DNA of 64,000 nt from assembly GCA_019059635.1 (NCBI GenBank), contig JAGVRJ010000007.1, positions 248,001 through 312,000 of the forward strand, read 5' to 3'. A program made the translations under genes and the position numbers. This DNA comes from Proales similis (lineage: Eukaryota > Rotifera > Eurotatoria > Ploima > Proalidae). Each line of letters begins with the position of its first letter. Within the stretch, counting starts at the first letter, position 1. This document shows positions 35,290-47,214 of the stretch, in pieces. The notes below the pieces were generated by a model. It did not search any database. It saw only the letters and a list, made by a program, of their open reading frames with translations, and was not told the DNA's origin.

Positions 35290-37200
35290 TTAAAGAGTCG
35301 AATGACTGTTCATGGAGATATGCGCGAGCTGTTCATAGAGGCGTAGCTTTACGACGCCCTTGGCATTGTAAATTAGCGTGTAGGCAAACACTCCTTGGCC
35401 CCAATTGTCCACCTGTTCGAGTGTGAGCGTTTCAAGCTCGCCGTCTCTGTGCACATTGGCCCTGCTCAGACAGCATGCACATTTCTGCTTGCTTCTTTTT
35501 CTATTTGCGCATTTCGAACGAGTGCAGACTGCTGACGAGGAAGGAAGCGAACAAGGAGAAGAAGTGGAAGTAGATGAGGAGGAGGAGGAAGAAGTAGAAG
35601 ATGAACACGAATGAGACGAGTTGGGCGCAGACATAGAAGCGCCCGAGGACGCAAGACGAATGCAAAGCCTGGAGCGTCGTCGCAGACGAAAATCGGCCGG
35701 AAATGTAAATTCGACATTGTGACTGAGCAATTGCTCGCAGTGTGCACAACTCTCATTCATGTCCAGATGCAAGTGGCCCGGAAACGAGTCGAACACGCGT
35801 CGATGGAGTTTGTAATTGGAGAGATCCAAGTCGAGGACTCGGTCGTTGTTCTGCAAAATTAGCGAAAATTGATCACTCTTGTCCATAATGAGGCTCAAGT
35901 CTGCTTGGCCGTCTCCTTTAAGAACTTTCTGCTCACTGATCAGTTCGAATCGAAGCCAAATGTAGGAGAATAGATTCGATTTGGTGCTGGCATGCTCGTA
36001 GCTGCACGGACGGCAAACGAGGCCGTTCACAGCCGCCAGCTGATGCAGACCCTTCCTGAGCGAGCTCTCACTTATGAACAGCTCGCGTTTGAGCTTCAGC
36101 TCTTGTTTGAACTGCTCGATTTGCTCGTGGCGTTCGTTTATGCGACGCTCCAGCTGGCTGATGTGGTACTGGCAAATCAAGCTCTCCTGCTGCTCTGGAC
36201 TCAAGCGAGCAAAAGAACACAAACGCGAGCTGACCTGAATGAGCCGATCTGAGAGCTCTTGATTTTGATGCGCCACCTTTTCATATTCGAGCATGGAGTC
36301 GGCCAACTGGCCGCTCAGCTCGATCAGCGTGTCCATGTCCTGTTCGAGAGCCGTCTCACTTTGAACAGCACGTTCAGCATTCTCTTGCTCGACGGCTTCA
36401 ATCGCCGTCTCCAGTTCGGTCTGCAGACTCTGCTCGAGCTCGATCAGATCGAGTCTGCTAGCTTGCTCGTACTCGACTCTTGTTCGTCTTTTCGCTTCCT
36501 CCAGCTGCTCGCTCCAGTCGAACTTGAAGGCCGCGTTGTTGTTGTTCACGTTTATCTCGTTGTCTATTCGTTTACGAAACGACAGCTCTCGCTTCAGCTG
36601 TGCGATTCGGCTTCGAATCGACTGATTTTCAATCTGCGCCTGGCCAAGACGAGCAGACAATTCACCGAGTCTCGACTCCATACTTACCTTCGAACACTTG
36701 AGCTGCTCTACTTGGCTTTTCTTCTGCTCGACTTGGCGGCGAAGGTCAACTAGACGATGCGATCGACCCGATTCCGTCTCACTTGTCGACTCGCTGCTGA
36801 GACAAACAGAAGAGCTGGACGAGCGAGAAGATTCCAAGCTGCCACTTTCGATTATGTCAGCTTCAACGTTGCCCGCTTCTCCGAGTGTCGATTGCCGCTC
36901 GCCACTCTGAAGGCCATTGTCGAAGAGCTCAAGCAGATATTGATTGCGACGCGATCTCACAAGTTGCTGATTAAGTTCCATGCTCGTTCGGTTCAGCTCT
37001 GCCCGAGACTGACTTAGCCGCGCCTGGAACTTGCGGCTGTTGCAAATCACTTGACCGGCTCGCTCTTGCTTCAGCTGAGCGAGGCTCACTTTGAGCTGCT
37101 CGTTGCGTTTGGTCTGCTCGATCAGACTGTTCACGTAGGTCTGCAGACGGCTGTTGAGCTCAATAAGCTCTACGTGCGCTTTGTTCTCTTTGACTAGCAT
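35290..37200 (-). CDS. Divergent intermediate-filament / lamin-related protein with lamin-tail domain
   Basis: Single exon, 636 aa. Starts almost directly at coil 1A (ELIELNSRLQTYVNSL, compare the IF helix-initiation motif ELNDRLAVYIDRV). Long heptad coiled coil continues to about residue 400 with a Ser-rich break at about 125-145. The C-terminal part matches a lamin-tail immunoglobulin fold: FTFPADFRLRRRSRLCIRLAS corresponds to the lamin FPPKFTLKAGQVVTIWAAG strand pair, and DNWGQGVFAYTLIYNAKGVV to NTWGxGxSLRTALINSxGEEV. A Ser-run plus Cys/basic insert (RKRSKQKCACC) interrupts the tail fold. No CaaX box (ends HSTL) and almost no head domain. It could be a cytoplasmic IF of protostome type or a nuclear lamin derivative; an upstream exon supplying the head is possible. 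Confidence 0.65.
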   Translation of the reverse strand: MLVKENKAHVELIELNSRLQTYVNSLIEQTKRNEQLKVSLAQLKQERAGQVICNSRKFQARLSQSRAELNRTSMELNQQLVRSRRNQYLLELFDNGLQSGERQSTLGEAGNVEADIIESGSLESSRSSSSSVCLSSESTSETESGRSHRLVDLRRQVEQKKSQVEQLKCSKVSMESRLGELSARLGQAQIENQSIRSRIAQLKRELSFRKRIDNEINVNNNNAAFKFDWSEQLEEAKRRTRVEYEQASRLDLIELEQSLQTELETAIEAVEQENAERAVQSETALEQDMDTLIELSGQLADSMLEYEKVAHQNQELSDRLIQVSSRLCSFARLSPEQQESLICQYHISQLERRINERHEQIEQFKQELKLKRELFISESSLRKGLHQLAAVNGLVCRPCSYEHASTKSNLFSYIWLRFELISEQKVLKGDGQADLSLIMDKSDQFSLILQNNDRVLDLDLSNYKLHRRVFDSFPGHLHLDMNESCAHCEQLLSHNVEFTFPADFRLRRRSRLCIRLASSGASMSAPNSSHSCSSSTSSSSSSSTSTSSPCSLPSSSAVCTRSKCANRKRSKQKCACCLSRANVHRDGELETLTLEQVDNWGQGVFAYTLIYNAKGVVKLRLYEQLAHISMNSHSTL

Positions 37201-39076
37201 CTCTCTAGTCGCTCTCTAACCTCTCGTCCATCTAAAGGTGTCATAGCAGACAAGTGAAATCTGAACTGAATAGGCTGCTCTGCTCGCCAATTTCTCATTT
37301 ACTCCTCCGGAGCGCCTCTATTTGCCGCGGAACCAAGCTCGTAAATGTGGCTGCTTGTTGTTTTGATGGTTATGCTATTGATATAAGAGAACGTGCAAAC
37401 CCGATTCCCTGCCCTCTTTCTCGCTCTCTCTCTCTCTCTCTAGTTCTGTCTCTCTCCCTCTCTCTGTGCGTCAGTTTCACATCAACTCCAAACTTACTCA
37501 CGCACTCGCTCTGTGTTTCTCAATTTTCTTGCGCCTTTCAATTAATTGAGTTTCTATATTTGAAATTCTCAGCGGTCAAATATTTGAGTTGGCCACACTC
37601 GATCACAAGCCAGTCGCTGATCACAAGCTGAGCTCAGCAGCCCTTGTGGATGCGTTGCGTGAATGAGGAACGCACGCTCCCATTTCAATAATGGCAAAGG
37701 TCAGCAATTCATCTCCACTCGTTCGCTTTGTGTCTCCTTCTGGCTCTGCCTTCTCTCTCTCTCTTTCACTCACTGGCTCATTAGCTCATTAAAATCTAAA
37801 ATTCAAGTTCTCGGCGAATTGCGTCGGATCAGATACAGCGGACGCTTTCCAACTCTCGCATCTATTAATCCTCCGATTTTGTAATCGTCACCCACAAGAT
37901 TGAAAAAAAAAGCAGAGAGAGAGAGAAGGCGAAAATTGCTCGAAAAGGCCGAACGAGTATGAAATGAGAAAGGCAGTGCAAGCGAAAACTTTAAAGCAAG
38001 CCAGTGGGAGAGAGACTGAGAAGAAGAAGAAGAATATTCAAATAGTTGCTTGTAATTAGGCAGCGATCGGCATCTCAGCTTATTTGAGGCGGCTCTTTTT
38101 TTTCCTTCGCATTTGTTGTTGTTGGGGGCACAATTTTAACGTGAGCGTGTTTGACAATCAAATATGAGCGAACGGAATGCGCCGAGCAGCGCACAAACAA
38201 GCCGTTGAGTGGCTCATGATGTGATGTGAGCAAACGCCCGAGTTTACTATCCCCTAACAAATCGTTAATATTTTCACGAGTAATTTAAATTACTCGGCGC
38301 CCGGTCGTTTCGGTTTAATTTGAATTAATTTGGACTGAGTGACTGCCATTGCTCATTCATAAACTCCATTCTCTTCTACCTCCCTCTCTCTCTCTCTCTT
38401 TCTGAGTTGGAAAATCTGAGCGGGCAAAAACTGGTGGCGGCCAGTGTTGCATTCATTGTTTACAATCTGAGCCGCTCACGAGTCATTCAAAACTGATTAT
38501 ATCGACTGTCAGACTGAAGTGCACGAAGGCCGATCGACTCAGCGCTGCCCTCATTCACTCACTCATTCGTCAAGTTATTAAATCGTTCGCTCTTTATTGT
38601 GTTTGTTGTCTTGTTAGGGTAGGCCGGGAGGGGGAGGAGGGTTTAGAAGTGCAATTGGCTTGTTTGGCCGAGGCTGATTTTGACGCACCTCTTGAGATTA
38701 TAATCGGCCAGAAAGGCCAATGCAAATCGGCCCTGGTCGGTATACCTTGTTCTTAGCATCGTTTCATAATCAGAGTTATTCCGAGCGCTGCCTTCAACAG
38801 ATCTAGCCTTAGTTTTGGCGCTGCCGTCAAACAAGTTTTCCTGCGACTTGCGCGAGCTCGGGCGTTTTCAGCTTGTCAGCTTCGCTGCCATGCCCTCTCT
38901 CGTCCAATAGAAGATTCAAAATAGACGGGTTTTATTTAAAAACGAAAGGAAAAGGCAAAACGTGGCACCGCTTGTTGTTGTCCGACCTTTTCGAAACTAA
39001 AAAGCGAGTCAACATTAAACGAGTTGGCTAATCAGTACTAGCAATCAAATGGCCCACAACTAAACCCTAAACTGCC
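37201..39076. other. Intergenic region, no gene seen
   Basis: Contains CT microsatellites (about 37424-37441, 38384-38402) and poly(A/T) tracts. No coding frame supported. Confidence 0.4.
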
Positions 39077-39889
39077 TTAAGAGAGCACACTTGTCGCGTT
39101 TTTTGACTCAAATAATCGTCCAAAGTGAACGCCCGACTGCTTGGGTCGTCTGCGAGTGGCTTGCTGCTGGTCGGCAGAGCTGAGATTGAACATCGAAAAG
39201 CGACGAACGGTCGCCAACAATGGATTGCCTAATGAAGCTGCTAGCGGAAGGCAGACTGTCGGATAGGCGATGCACAACTCGTTCCAGTTTGACGGTGGCT
39301 GCCGCGATTGCAATGCTGTTGAACGTTGAATGAGAAACTGATTGGTGTAGCGCCTGATCGGACGCAGATGACGACGATTCGTAGTTGGCTCATTTATGCT
39401 GGATGCGGCCGAATGAAGGCAGCTCTCGGTTTTGGATCGCGGCAAAGAGCTCGACGCCTCTTTAAATTGGCTGTGATTAGCTCCTGGCAGGATAATCTTG
39501 CGTCATGAATTGGGGCAAATTTTTAGGGCGGGAGGTAGCGATTATCCGCATCAAAAACAACCTACCTCTTTACATGCGCCTTTGGTGAGAAAGTTGATTA
39601 GGTAGAATGCGTTTCGACGAGCCTGGGCCGATTCGCATTTGATCTTTATCCAGACGAGCTCCTGCTTGTTGATTAGACCGTGCGCGCTTATTTTGCAATT
39701 TGTTCGCGTTTCGATCTCGTCTATAAATGAGCGGAACGAGTCGGCATCGAGAATAGAACTTCGATGGGCGCATAAGATGCTTGTGTCGGCCGCGTTCAAA
39801 TCGTTCTGCTGCCAGATCTGACTTTCGCCGTCTGCCGCGTCAACACCGCGGTTCTTCGCCATTTCCTTCGGCCCTGAGTCTTCGAGCAT
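39077..39889 (-). CDS. Small KH-like domain protein, unknown
   Basis: Exons 39889-39566 and 39496-39077, phase 0, 69-nt intron (donor GTAGGT); 247 aa. The first exon contains FIDEIETRTNCKISAHG then ELVWIKIKCESAQARRNAFYLINFL, an alpha-beta-beta-alpha pattern like the end of a KH domain (residue pattern E-x-x-T-x-C/K-I-x, then I-x-I, then A-x-x-A-x-x-x-I). No GxxG loop is evident, so RNA binding would be atypical. The second exon is Ser/Arg-rich without a known domain. Family not recognised. The splice choice is mine: this acceptor (GACGCAAG) is the one that pairs a good donor with an open frame. Confidence 0.5.
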
Positions 39890-41532
39890 CCGAATCTTCC
39901 CGCTCTCGACCGACTCGTTTCAATCTATCTATTAACGCTCAAGTTCATTTCGCTTCTTACTTTGGCTTCAAACTTCTGCTCTTCTCGACTCGTACGCACA
40001 AGCAAAAGGCCAAAAGAGCAGCCACATTTCAAGATGATGATGAATTGAACTCCAATCGAACAAAAATTTCACAAACGAAAAGCAAAAGAAACGCAAATTA
40101 TCCTCGAATTGCTACATAACCGCAATCAAACGAACGAGCCAGAGTGAGTGAGCAAATCGAGATTGAAAGAGAGAGAGAGAGAGTGAATCAAGCGGTCCGC
40201 ATCATCATCGTTTTAACGGCAAATTACAAATCTGGATTAATGCTTTGCGTTTGTCGGTGTTTATCTTGCGTTTGCTCATTGAGCCGCGTTTATGCCGCGA
40301 ACACAGTAAGCAGCAGCTTGCAGCTCTAATGGCTGCATGGGAGAAATAAAGAGCTTTCAAAAATGAATAAGAACGCGAAGGAGGAGAGCAATGAAGGCAG
40401 AGAAGGCTACAATCAAGTGGCTCTATCTGCCGCGGTCGCTCTGCCTTCTAATTGAGCCGATCGGACTACGTCAATGATTGACAACACCCGGTCGGCGAAT
40501 CGGCTCAGTGATTGGCAAATCTAGTTTCTTTTTAATTAAGCCAACGGTGGTTCCTCTCTAATCATCGCTGTGATTTTCAGGCTTTCTCTTTTCGCTCTCT
40601 GGGCGCTGCGTCATAAGCCGAGGCCAAATTGAATGCACAAGCAACAAATGCGGGTGTCAAGTGCCACACGGGCAGCAACTTATTTCAGCTAATCTCTGTT
40701 GCTCGCTCGCTGTCTGCCGGTCGGTGTGGCAATTTATTTCTCAATTACCGAAATGGAAATGTTTATTTGCACGTAGAAATGCGCAGACCAAAATGAATGC
40801 GATTCTAAAATTCAGCACATGTTTTAGCAAGCTAAAATAGCTTTGTACGAGTTATGCTGGCTCTGTCTGAATGGCTTGCGCATTGTTCGCTTTATTCGTT
40901 CGTTCGTTCGCTCGCTCGCTTGCTCCCTCATTGATTTGGCCCCCTCTCTCGCATTGAATTATATTGGCCCACTCGCTCGCATCCATGCTGCTCTCAGTGT
41001 GTTTGTGTGTATGTGTGTTGGTCTATTGCTATTCTGTGCGCCGAATCGCTATGGCTCGCATGCTACACGATCACGTTGAAGCGCGGCGTTGCATTCTCTT
41101 CAGCCAGTCTATGGCCATTATCGTCATCTTTCTAATTTACATTTTGATGCGCCGTTTTGCCATCAAATTGGTTTCTGATGCCAATTATTGCAAACGTCGC
41201 TATTTCGCTTCAAACTTTTCTTCTCACTCTTGTTGTTTTTCTATTCAATTTAAACGCCGCGCCCTTGAATGGCTTCTCTCTGGCGGCCTTCTAACGCTAA
41301 GCCAACCTGCTCTCAATTTGCCTGCGTTTTAGATCCTTTCGGACCACAGCTCTAGTTCCCACTCCATCTCCATCTCTCACTCTCTCACACACACCCATTG
41401 GTTTTCAAATACAGTCAGACACCTTGATTCCACACCTCACACAGGCAAACAGAGTCAGAATCAGTATCCACCAAGGGGCCGTATACGTTCAGTTAAAATA
41501 AAACCGACAAACAGAGAGTTAAACCAAAGAAG
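39890..41532. other. Intergenic region / 5' flank of Imp
   Basis: 1.6 kb with purine and TCGCTCGC-type simple repeats. No coding frame supported on either strand and no RRM-encoding exon for Imp was found here. The part from about 41330 is probably Imp 5' UTR. Confidence 0.4.
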
Positions 41533-43356
41533 ATGCAAGGCCTAACCAACAACAGTTCAAGTGCGACCCAAGCGGTCAACAACAACAACAACAACGTTAC
41601 CAAGCCGGTGGCCAACAGCCAGCCTCCTGCGCAGCAACAGCAACCAGCGCAGCAACAACAACAGCAACAACAGCCACAAACAGGAGCTCAGCAACAGCAG
41701 CAGCAGCAAACACCACGCTCGAGCACCATCGATGTGCCAGTGAGAATTTTGGTGCCATCCGAGTCGGTCGGCGCGATCATAGGCAAAGGCGGTCAAACCA
41801 TTCGACAGCTTACTCAGCAGACTCGAGCCAAAGTGGACGTCTATCGCGGTGATTCAATGACTCCGATGAGCCAAATGCAAGAGAAAGTGATCACCATTCG
41901 CGGGCAGCCAGAGAACTGCATAAACGCGTGTCGTGAGATTATGAAGGTGATGAAGGCCGACGCGGAGAGCAAAGGCAAGCCCAGCGAGCTGCCGTTAAAG
42001 GTCCTTGCTCACAATGACTACATCGGACGGATAATTGGCAAGCAGGGCAACATCATAAACACGATCAAGAAAGACACCGACACCAGCGTGACCGTGTCGA
42101 GCATAAACGACGTGAGCATGAACGTCGAACGAGTAATCACCGTCAAAGGCGAGCTCGAGAACATGATTAAAGCATTGGAAGTGATCCATGCCAAGATAAA
42201 GGCAGCATTTGAGAACGATACGAAAACGTACGGTGCCCAAGCGATAATGATGGGCGGCATTCCGCCACTGCCGTTCGCACCGCCGGCGTACGCGGCCGCC
42301 TCTTCAGCCGCTGTGGCCGCCGCAGCTGCATTTAACTCTGGCCCGCCGAACGCTCGCTTTGCTGCGGCAGCTGCTGCCGCCGCCGCTGCTGCTGCTGCCT
42401 CGCAGAATTCTCAGGGCAGCAACAGCAACACAAACGGAAACGCAAACAGCTCCGGCTCGTCCAACTTGGGCCCGAGCTCTGCGCTCAACTACTACGCTCC
42501 GTTTTATCCGCACATGCCTCAGGGAGCCGTGTTCAGTCCGGGCTTTATCGGCGCTCCGAACGCACCAGCAATGCTCGCGCAGCCGCCTGAGCTTATGATG
42601 CCGGCCGAGTCTGAGACCGTTTACCTTTACATTCCGAACGTTGCGGTCGGCGCCATAATCGGCACCAAGGGCTCTTATATCAAAAACATAATCAAACTGT
42701 CGGGCGCTTCGGTGAAAATCACGCCCATACCGGCCGAGGAGAGCAAGCACGCCGTCGAGCGTCAGGTGGTGATCGAAGGCTCGCCCGAAAGTCAATGGAA
42801 AGCGCAGTACTACATTTACGATAAAATAAGACAAGAGCGATTCACTTCGGATGATTACGTAAAGCTACGAGCCGAGATTCAGGTTCCCAGCAACATTGTT
42901 GGCCGCATCATAGGCAAATCAGGCAAGAATGTGCGCGAGTTGCAGCGATCGACCGGAGCGACAATCAAGCTTCCGGACGGCAGCCACGAACTGGCCGAGA
43001 ATGAGTCAGAGACAAACCAGGCAATTGAGGAAGAGAAAAGCCCGAGCAGTTCGCTGAGCAACCAGCCGTTCGTCACCGTGCGAATCTACGGCACCTTCCA
43101 GGCTAGTCAGAGCGCTCAGCGACGAATCCAGGCCCTGGTTGGCCAGAGCAAGCAGCAGACCGGCTCGCTGAGCAACGGCGTCGCCAACTTGAGTCTGAAC
43201 AGTCATCCGGGCAGTGCCCGACCGGCCAACATGAACGGTCAGCAGAGTGGCGTTCGCGAGAAGCGAGCCAGCTCGCGTGAATTAGACGCCGGCAAAGAGA
43301 TGGCTGCCGACCAGTTCGCCAGCGGCAATCCGGTCAGCGGCGCGCAACAGGCTTAG
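41533..43356 (+). CDS. Imp: IGF2 mRNA-binding protein / Imp, four KH domains
   Basis: Single exon, 607 aa. N-terminal Asn/Gln-rich region, then KH1 (GAIIGKGG at 80-87), KH2 (GRIIGKQG at about 165-172), an Ala-rich and Asn/Ser-rich spacer (about 255-330), KH3 (GAIIGTKG at 373-380) and KH4 (GRIIGKSG at 457-464). All four GxxG loops are intact. TVYLYIPNVAVGAIIG and QSAQRRIQALV identify the IGF2BP/Imp family. As in Drosophila Imp, the two RRMs found in vertebrate IGF2BPs are absent. The protein is a cytoplasmic mRNA-localisation and stability factor in the family. The fourth KH has a long acidic insert (ESETNQAIEEEKS) in its variable loop. Poly(A) signal AATAAA at 43576-43581. Confidence 0.93.
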   Translation: MQGLTNNSSSATQAVNNNNNNVTKPVANSQPPAQQQQPAQQQQQQQQPQTGAQQQQQQQTPRSSTIDVPVRILVPSESVGAIIGKGGQTIRQLTQQTRAKVDVYRGDSMTPMSQMQEKVITIRGQPENCINACREIMKVMKADAESKGKPSELPLKVLAHNDYIGRIIGKQGNIINTIKKDTDTSVTVSSINDVSMNVERVITVKGELENMIKALEVIHAKIKAAFENDTKTYGAQAIMMGGIPPLPFAPPAYAAASSAAVAAAAAFNSGPPNARFAAAAAAAAAAAAASQNSQGSNSNTNGNANSSGSSNLGPSSALNYYAPFYPHMPQGAVFSPGFIGAPNAPAMLAQPPELMMPAESETVYLYIPNVAVGAIIGTKGSYIKNIIKLSGASVKITPIPAEESKHAVERQVVIEGSPESQWKAQYYIYDKIRQERFTSDDYVKLRAEIQVPSNIVGRIIGKSGKNVRELQRSTGATIKLPDGSHELAENESETNQAIEEEKSPSSSLSNQPFVTVRIYGTFQASQSAQRRIQALVGQSKQQTGSLSNGVANLSLNSHPGSARPANMNGQQSGVREKRASSRELDAGKEMAADQFASGNPVSGAQQA

Positions 43357-44118
43357 AAACTTTGAGCAAGCTTTCAAGCATTAACCTTCACTTACCCACC
43401 CCAGCCCCCCTCTACCACATATATTGATTTAAAACTTTTGATTTAAAACCGCTTATTATTATGTAACCTTGATTAATTAGTCACTTGCTAGAAAAACAAA
43501 AATAATACATGCTTGAAAAATGCCGTTTGTTATAGAGAAATCCAAAACTTTAAATTTTCAGTCGATTAGCGCTTTAATAAATTCACTCGTCAAAGCTTGT
43601 TTTCGCCTAATTAGCCCATCTCGCAGGTGAGACCGGTTTCGGCTAGGCAAGCGCTGCCAAGGGCCAGTTCAGGGCATAAGACAAAGCACAAGGAACGGAA
43701 GAGAGACGAGCTGGATGATTTTGGTCTCAAGCCGTAAAATGCCAAGTTAAATGAGCCGAAGCATTGCGGCAATCAATTTTTGAATATGTTTACATGAGAG
43801 AGAGAGAGAGAGAATATGCTTGCCTCTTGATTTAAGTTTGCTCGCGTTTGTATTCGCTCTCGTCTGCTTGAGTGAATGTGGTGAGTGTGGCGATCGAGTT
43901 GACGATCTGAGTTTAAGCTTTTAAACAGTTTAAAGCTTGCTGCTCTCTCTCTCTATCTGCTCCTCTTTTTTTTTCGTCCTATGCGCTACTCGGTTCAAAG
44001 TTTCAAACACTTTTCTACTTTACTCTTGATGTCCAGGCCATGTTTCAAACGCTTTTGTCTACATTTAGTCGGCCGGATTGAGTCGAATTTTAACGATAAT
44101 TCACTTTCTCGCTTTAGA
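43357..44118. other. Imp 3' UTR and CPEB 5' region
   Basis: Contains the Imp poly(A) signal, a (GA)n tract near 43798-43813, and a polypyrimidine tract ending CTTTAG immediately before the CPEB start codon, i.e. a 3' splice site of an upstream non-coding exon. Confidence 0.5.
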
Positions 44119-45934
44119 ATGGAGTCGGCCACCAGCACAGCCACCACAATTCGATATGACTTTTCATTCCCGCCCAAATCCTCAGGCACGTCGTCGAGTC
44201 AAGCCTCCTCCTCGTCCTCCTCTGCACATACAGGCCTCTTTCAGCGCATGAACACGCCCAGCTCGTACAATGTAAACAAGTCGACAATGCGAGCCCAGAA
44301 TCAATTTCATTCAGCTCATGCCCACGGCCTCTCTAAATCGGCGTCTACTTCCCTGCTCGGCCTGGCCGCCCATCCCTCAGTGAGTGGCCAACAAGCACAT
44401 TCGGTAAGTGGTCGAAAATAAAATTTCATTCATCTTCTATCTCTGCCGAGACGAGTTTTTGCTCATTTTGGATTGTCGGATTCTGAAGATGTCGTGCAGC
44501 CGAGTCAGACAGCTCACTCCATTCACGGCTCAGCTATCACTTGACGGACAAGCTCATCAACAGCCAGCTTTGCAACAGGCGCCGGTCACGCCCAAGGAAA
44601 ACAACTGCTCGTTTACATTTGACGATCTGAAGAACACTTTGGCTTTCATGGAAGACTCGCCTTCGCTTGCTAGCGCCGCAATGAATGAAGCTGCCACAAG
44701 CATTGTAATTCCGACCAGAGTTGACAGTGCGGCACCGCTCAGCTCGGCGTCTTCCTCTTCGTCGAACGGAGGAATGGCCAAGTCGTCGTCCAATCCGATG
44801 CTCGCCTCATCCTCTTCTTCCACTCTGTCTACCTCTCCTTCGTCGTCGTCCACACCGCCTGAGATTCCCAACGTGGCTGTGAATCATGAAGCGCACGTCA
44901 ACTCTGTGCTTGACTTGTTGCTCAAGAAGAACGCAAACGACTCAGATCGAACAGTCTTCTCGCCTTCCTGCTCTCGAATTAGCGTCCAAGAAGAGGCAAA
45001 CAACGGCGCGTATGGCAACCACGCGATCGAGTACGCCGCCAAAAAGTATCGATGTGCGGCACAGATCAGCGAGGCAACCTGCTGCTGGAAAGGCAAACTG
45101 CCGCCAAAGCAGTACAAGACGCCGATTGTCTATTCGACCAAAGTGTTCGTGGGCGGCCTGCCGTGGGACATTACCGAAGAAGACCTGGTGAAAGAGTTCG
45201 GCGTGTTCGGTCCTTGCCGAGTGGAATGGACAAACAAGGAAAAATACAACAGCAATAACAGCAACGACCGAAATTACAAAAAACACGAGGGCATGATGAA
45301 GCAGCGAATGAGTCCGGGCTTTGCCTACGTGATCTACGACAACGAGTTCTCGGTGCGCAACCTGGTCGGCAACTGCATCGAAGACTACCAGAACGGGCGT
45401 GATCGAGTCGAATACTTTTACAAGATATCGACCAGACGCGTGCGCAACAAAGAGGTGCAAATCATTCCGTGGATACTGGCGGACAACAATTTCGCGTTGT
45501 GCACACCGCGCGAGCTCGATCCCAAAAAGACCGTGTTCGTCGGCAACCTGCACGGCACAATGACCGCGCGCGACCTCGCCCACATCATGAACGAGCTGTT
45601 CGGTTCAGTGGTCTACGCCGGCATCGATATCGACAAGCTCAAGTACCCGATCGGCTCGGGCCGCGTCACATTTGCCCATCAGCAGAATTTCATGCGGGCC
45701 GTGCGCGCCGCGTTCGTCGACATTCAATCGAACAAGTTCAACAAGCGAATTCAAATCGACCCCTATTTGGAGGACGTTCAGTGCTGTGTCTGCTTCGCCG
45801 AGAAGGGCGTCTACTTTTGCCGTAATTTTCAATGCTTCAATTATTATTGTGGCCACTGCTGGAACAAGCAGCACAATATGAATCAGATGGGCTCGCACAA
45901 GCCTCTGATGCGCAAGCGCGAAGAGAAGCCTTGA
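44119..45934 (+). CDS. CPEB1: Cytoplasmic polyadenylation element-binding protein, CPEB1/Orb type
   Basis: Exons 44119-44403 and 44489-45934, phase 0, 85-nt intron; 576 aa. The start ATG lies one base after a 3' splice site (CTCGCTTTAG), so the 5' UTR is split. Ser-rich disordered N-terminus; RRM1 from about 312 (TKVFVGGLPWDITEEDL), RRM2 from about 440 (KTVFVGNLHGTMTARDLA), and a C-terminal ZZ-type zinc module from about 526 (CCVCFAEKGVYFC, then NYYCGHCWNKQH) with all Cys/His ligands visible. CPEBs bind U-rich CPEs in 3' UTRs and control poly(A) length and translation in oocytes and neurons. The CPEB1/Orb assignment rests on the RRM1 region (ISTRRVRNKEVQIIPW). Confidence 0.94.
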
Positions 45935-47214
45935 GCAAGCTGGAGAAAACGTCAGAAAAATCAGAACGAAAAAAAAAGAAAAGCCAAAGGCTTTGCACTC
46001 AATTTTTCAATCAACAGAAACTTCTTCTAATCTTTGTCTATTTCAACGCTTTCAATTTTTCTACTTTTTGTCCTTTTAGCAGTTGCCAGACGATGCTCGA
46101 GATTTGCCCTTTTCTATTTATTTGCTCTTCAATTCAAAAGCATTTTAAAACTCTTTCTCAAGTCTGTGCACTTAGCACGAGCATCAAGCCAATCTCTTTG
46201 CGCACGCTTCTTGCTCACGGTCTGCTCTACTTTCTGGACCTGATTCACTCAAGTGAACATCACCAATCGACTCTCTTCTAGTCACAATTATACTCACCTC
46301 TTGCTTAAATGCATTTTATACATTTTTTTCCCTTCAAATTCTACTTTTACGCTGCACCAGCTGGCTTAGCCAGTTCGGGCCTCTATTTCAACAATCTAAA
46401 TGAATTGTAATTATAAATTTGGATTCTAATTTTACTCAAATTTGTCTCATTTTCAACATTGCTCTTGCTCTTTTTCTGTCTTTCTCTTTCTTTAGGTGCA
46501 CCTTATCGGCTCATCTTTTCTGCTGGTGCAGTTCAAGTCGAGAGATTTAGCAAACATATTTAAATTTCTCTCTTCTTTTTACGAGCTGAGCAATTTTTAA
46601 ATAAAAATAACAAATTGGGCATCTAGCAACTTGGACTGTTCGGGTGGGGTAACTGTGTGTTGACTCGAATCGTTGGCTTTACTCTTCAATGATAAAAGGC
46701 CATGATCTGAATTGAGCAGAGTTCAACACGACAATAAACGAAAAATTAAAGAGAAAAGACTCACGCAAAACAGGTGCTCAGAAGGGTTTAATAAGCCTTC
46801 GCTAGTCCAAGCCCATTAAGACTTGTTGTTATGAGATAAAACTAAGTTCCTTAGTTTCTCATTTGTTCCTATGTTACAAGTTTTCATCACTAAACTTGCA
46901 TTTTAAAGAGGAAGCTGTCGTTCTCTATATTTATCTCTTACATCAGCAAATAAGAAACATCAGTAAAGCTATGGGACGCTAGTTTTGTTTTGTATTCACA
47001 AGACTCAATTCAAATATAAGAGAGAGAAAACCCTATAAACTTGATTTTTAGCTAGTTTTTACTGAATGGAGTTGATTAACTAACTTCAGAACTTCATAGA
47101 CTGTTGGTCGCGTCTATTTTAGCTTTGCTCCTTGCGCTCATGTGTCATATAGACAGCTGGCTCTTTGAGACTGGACCTCTCATTCGCAACTTTTTTTTTT
47201 TTAGACTTTTGCAA
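45935..47214. other. CPEB 3' UTR and AT-rich intergenic DNA
   Basis: U-rich 3' UTR with a poly(A) signal near 46600 (AATAAA). From about 46600 the base composition becomes more A/T-rich. The stretch ends in a poly-T tract and TTTTAG at about 47191-47204, a strong 3' splice site in front of the next open frame. Confidence 0.45.

Noticed and set aside
41041-41332. Plus-strand frame with a hydrophobic stretch upstream of Imp
   Set aside because: Pyrimidine-rich 5' flank; hydrophobicity follows from T-rich codons; no family match and no sign of the Imp RRMs.
47104-47214. Upstream extension of the ZNFX1-like frame with a hydrophobic start
   Set aside because: It crosses a poly-T/TTTTAG 3' splice site and its first codon is not ATG; likely intron or UTR.
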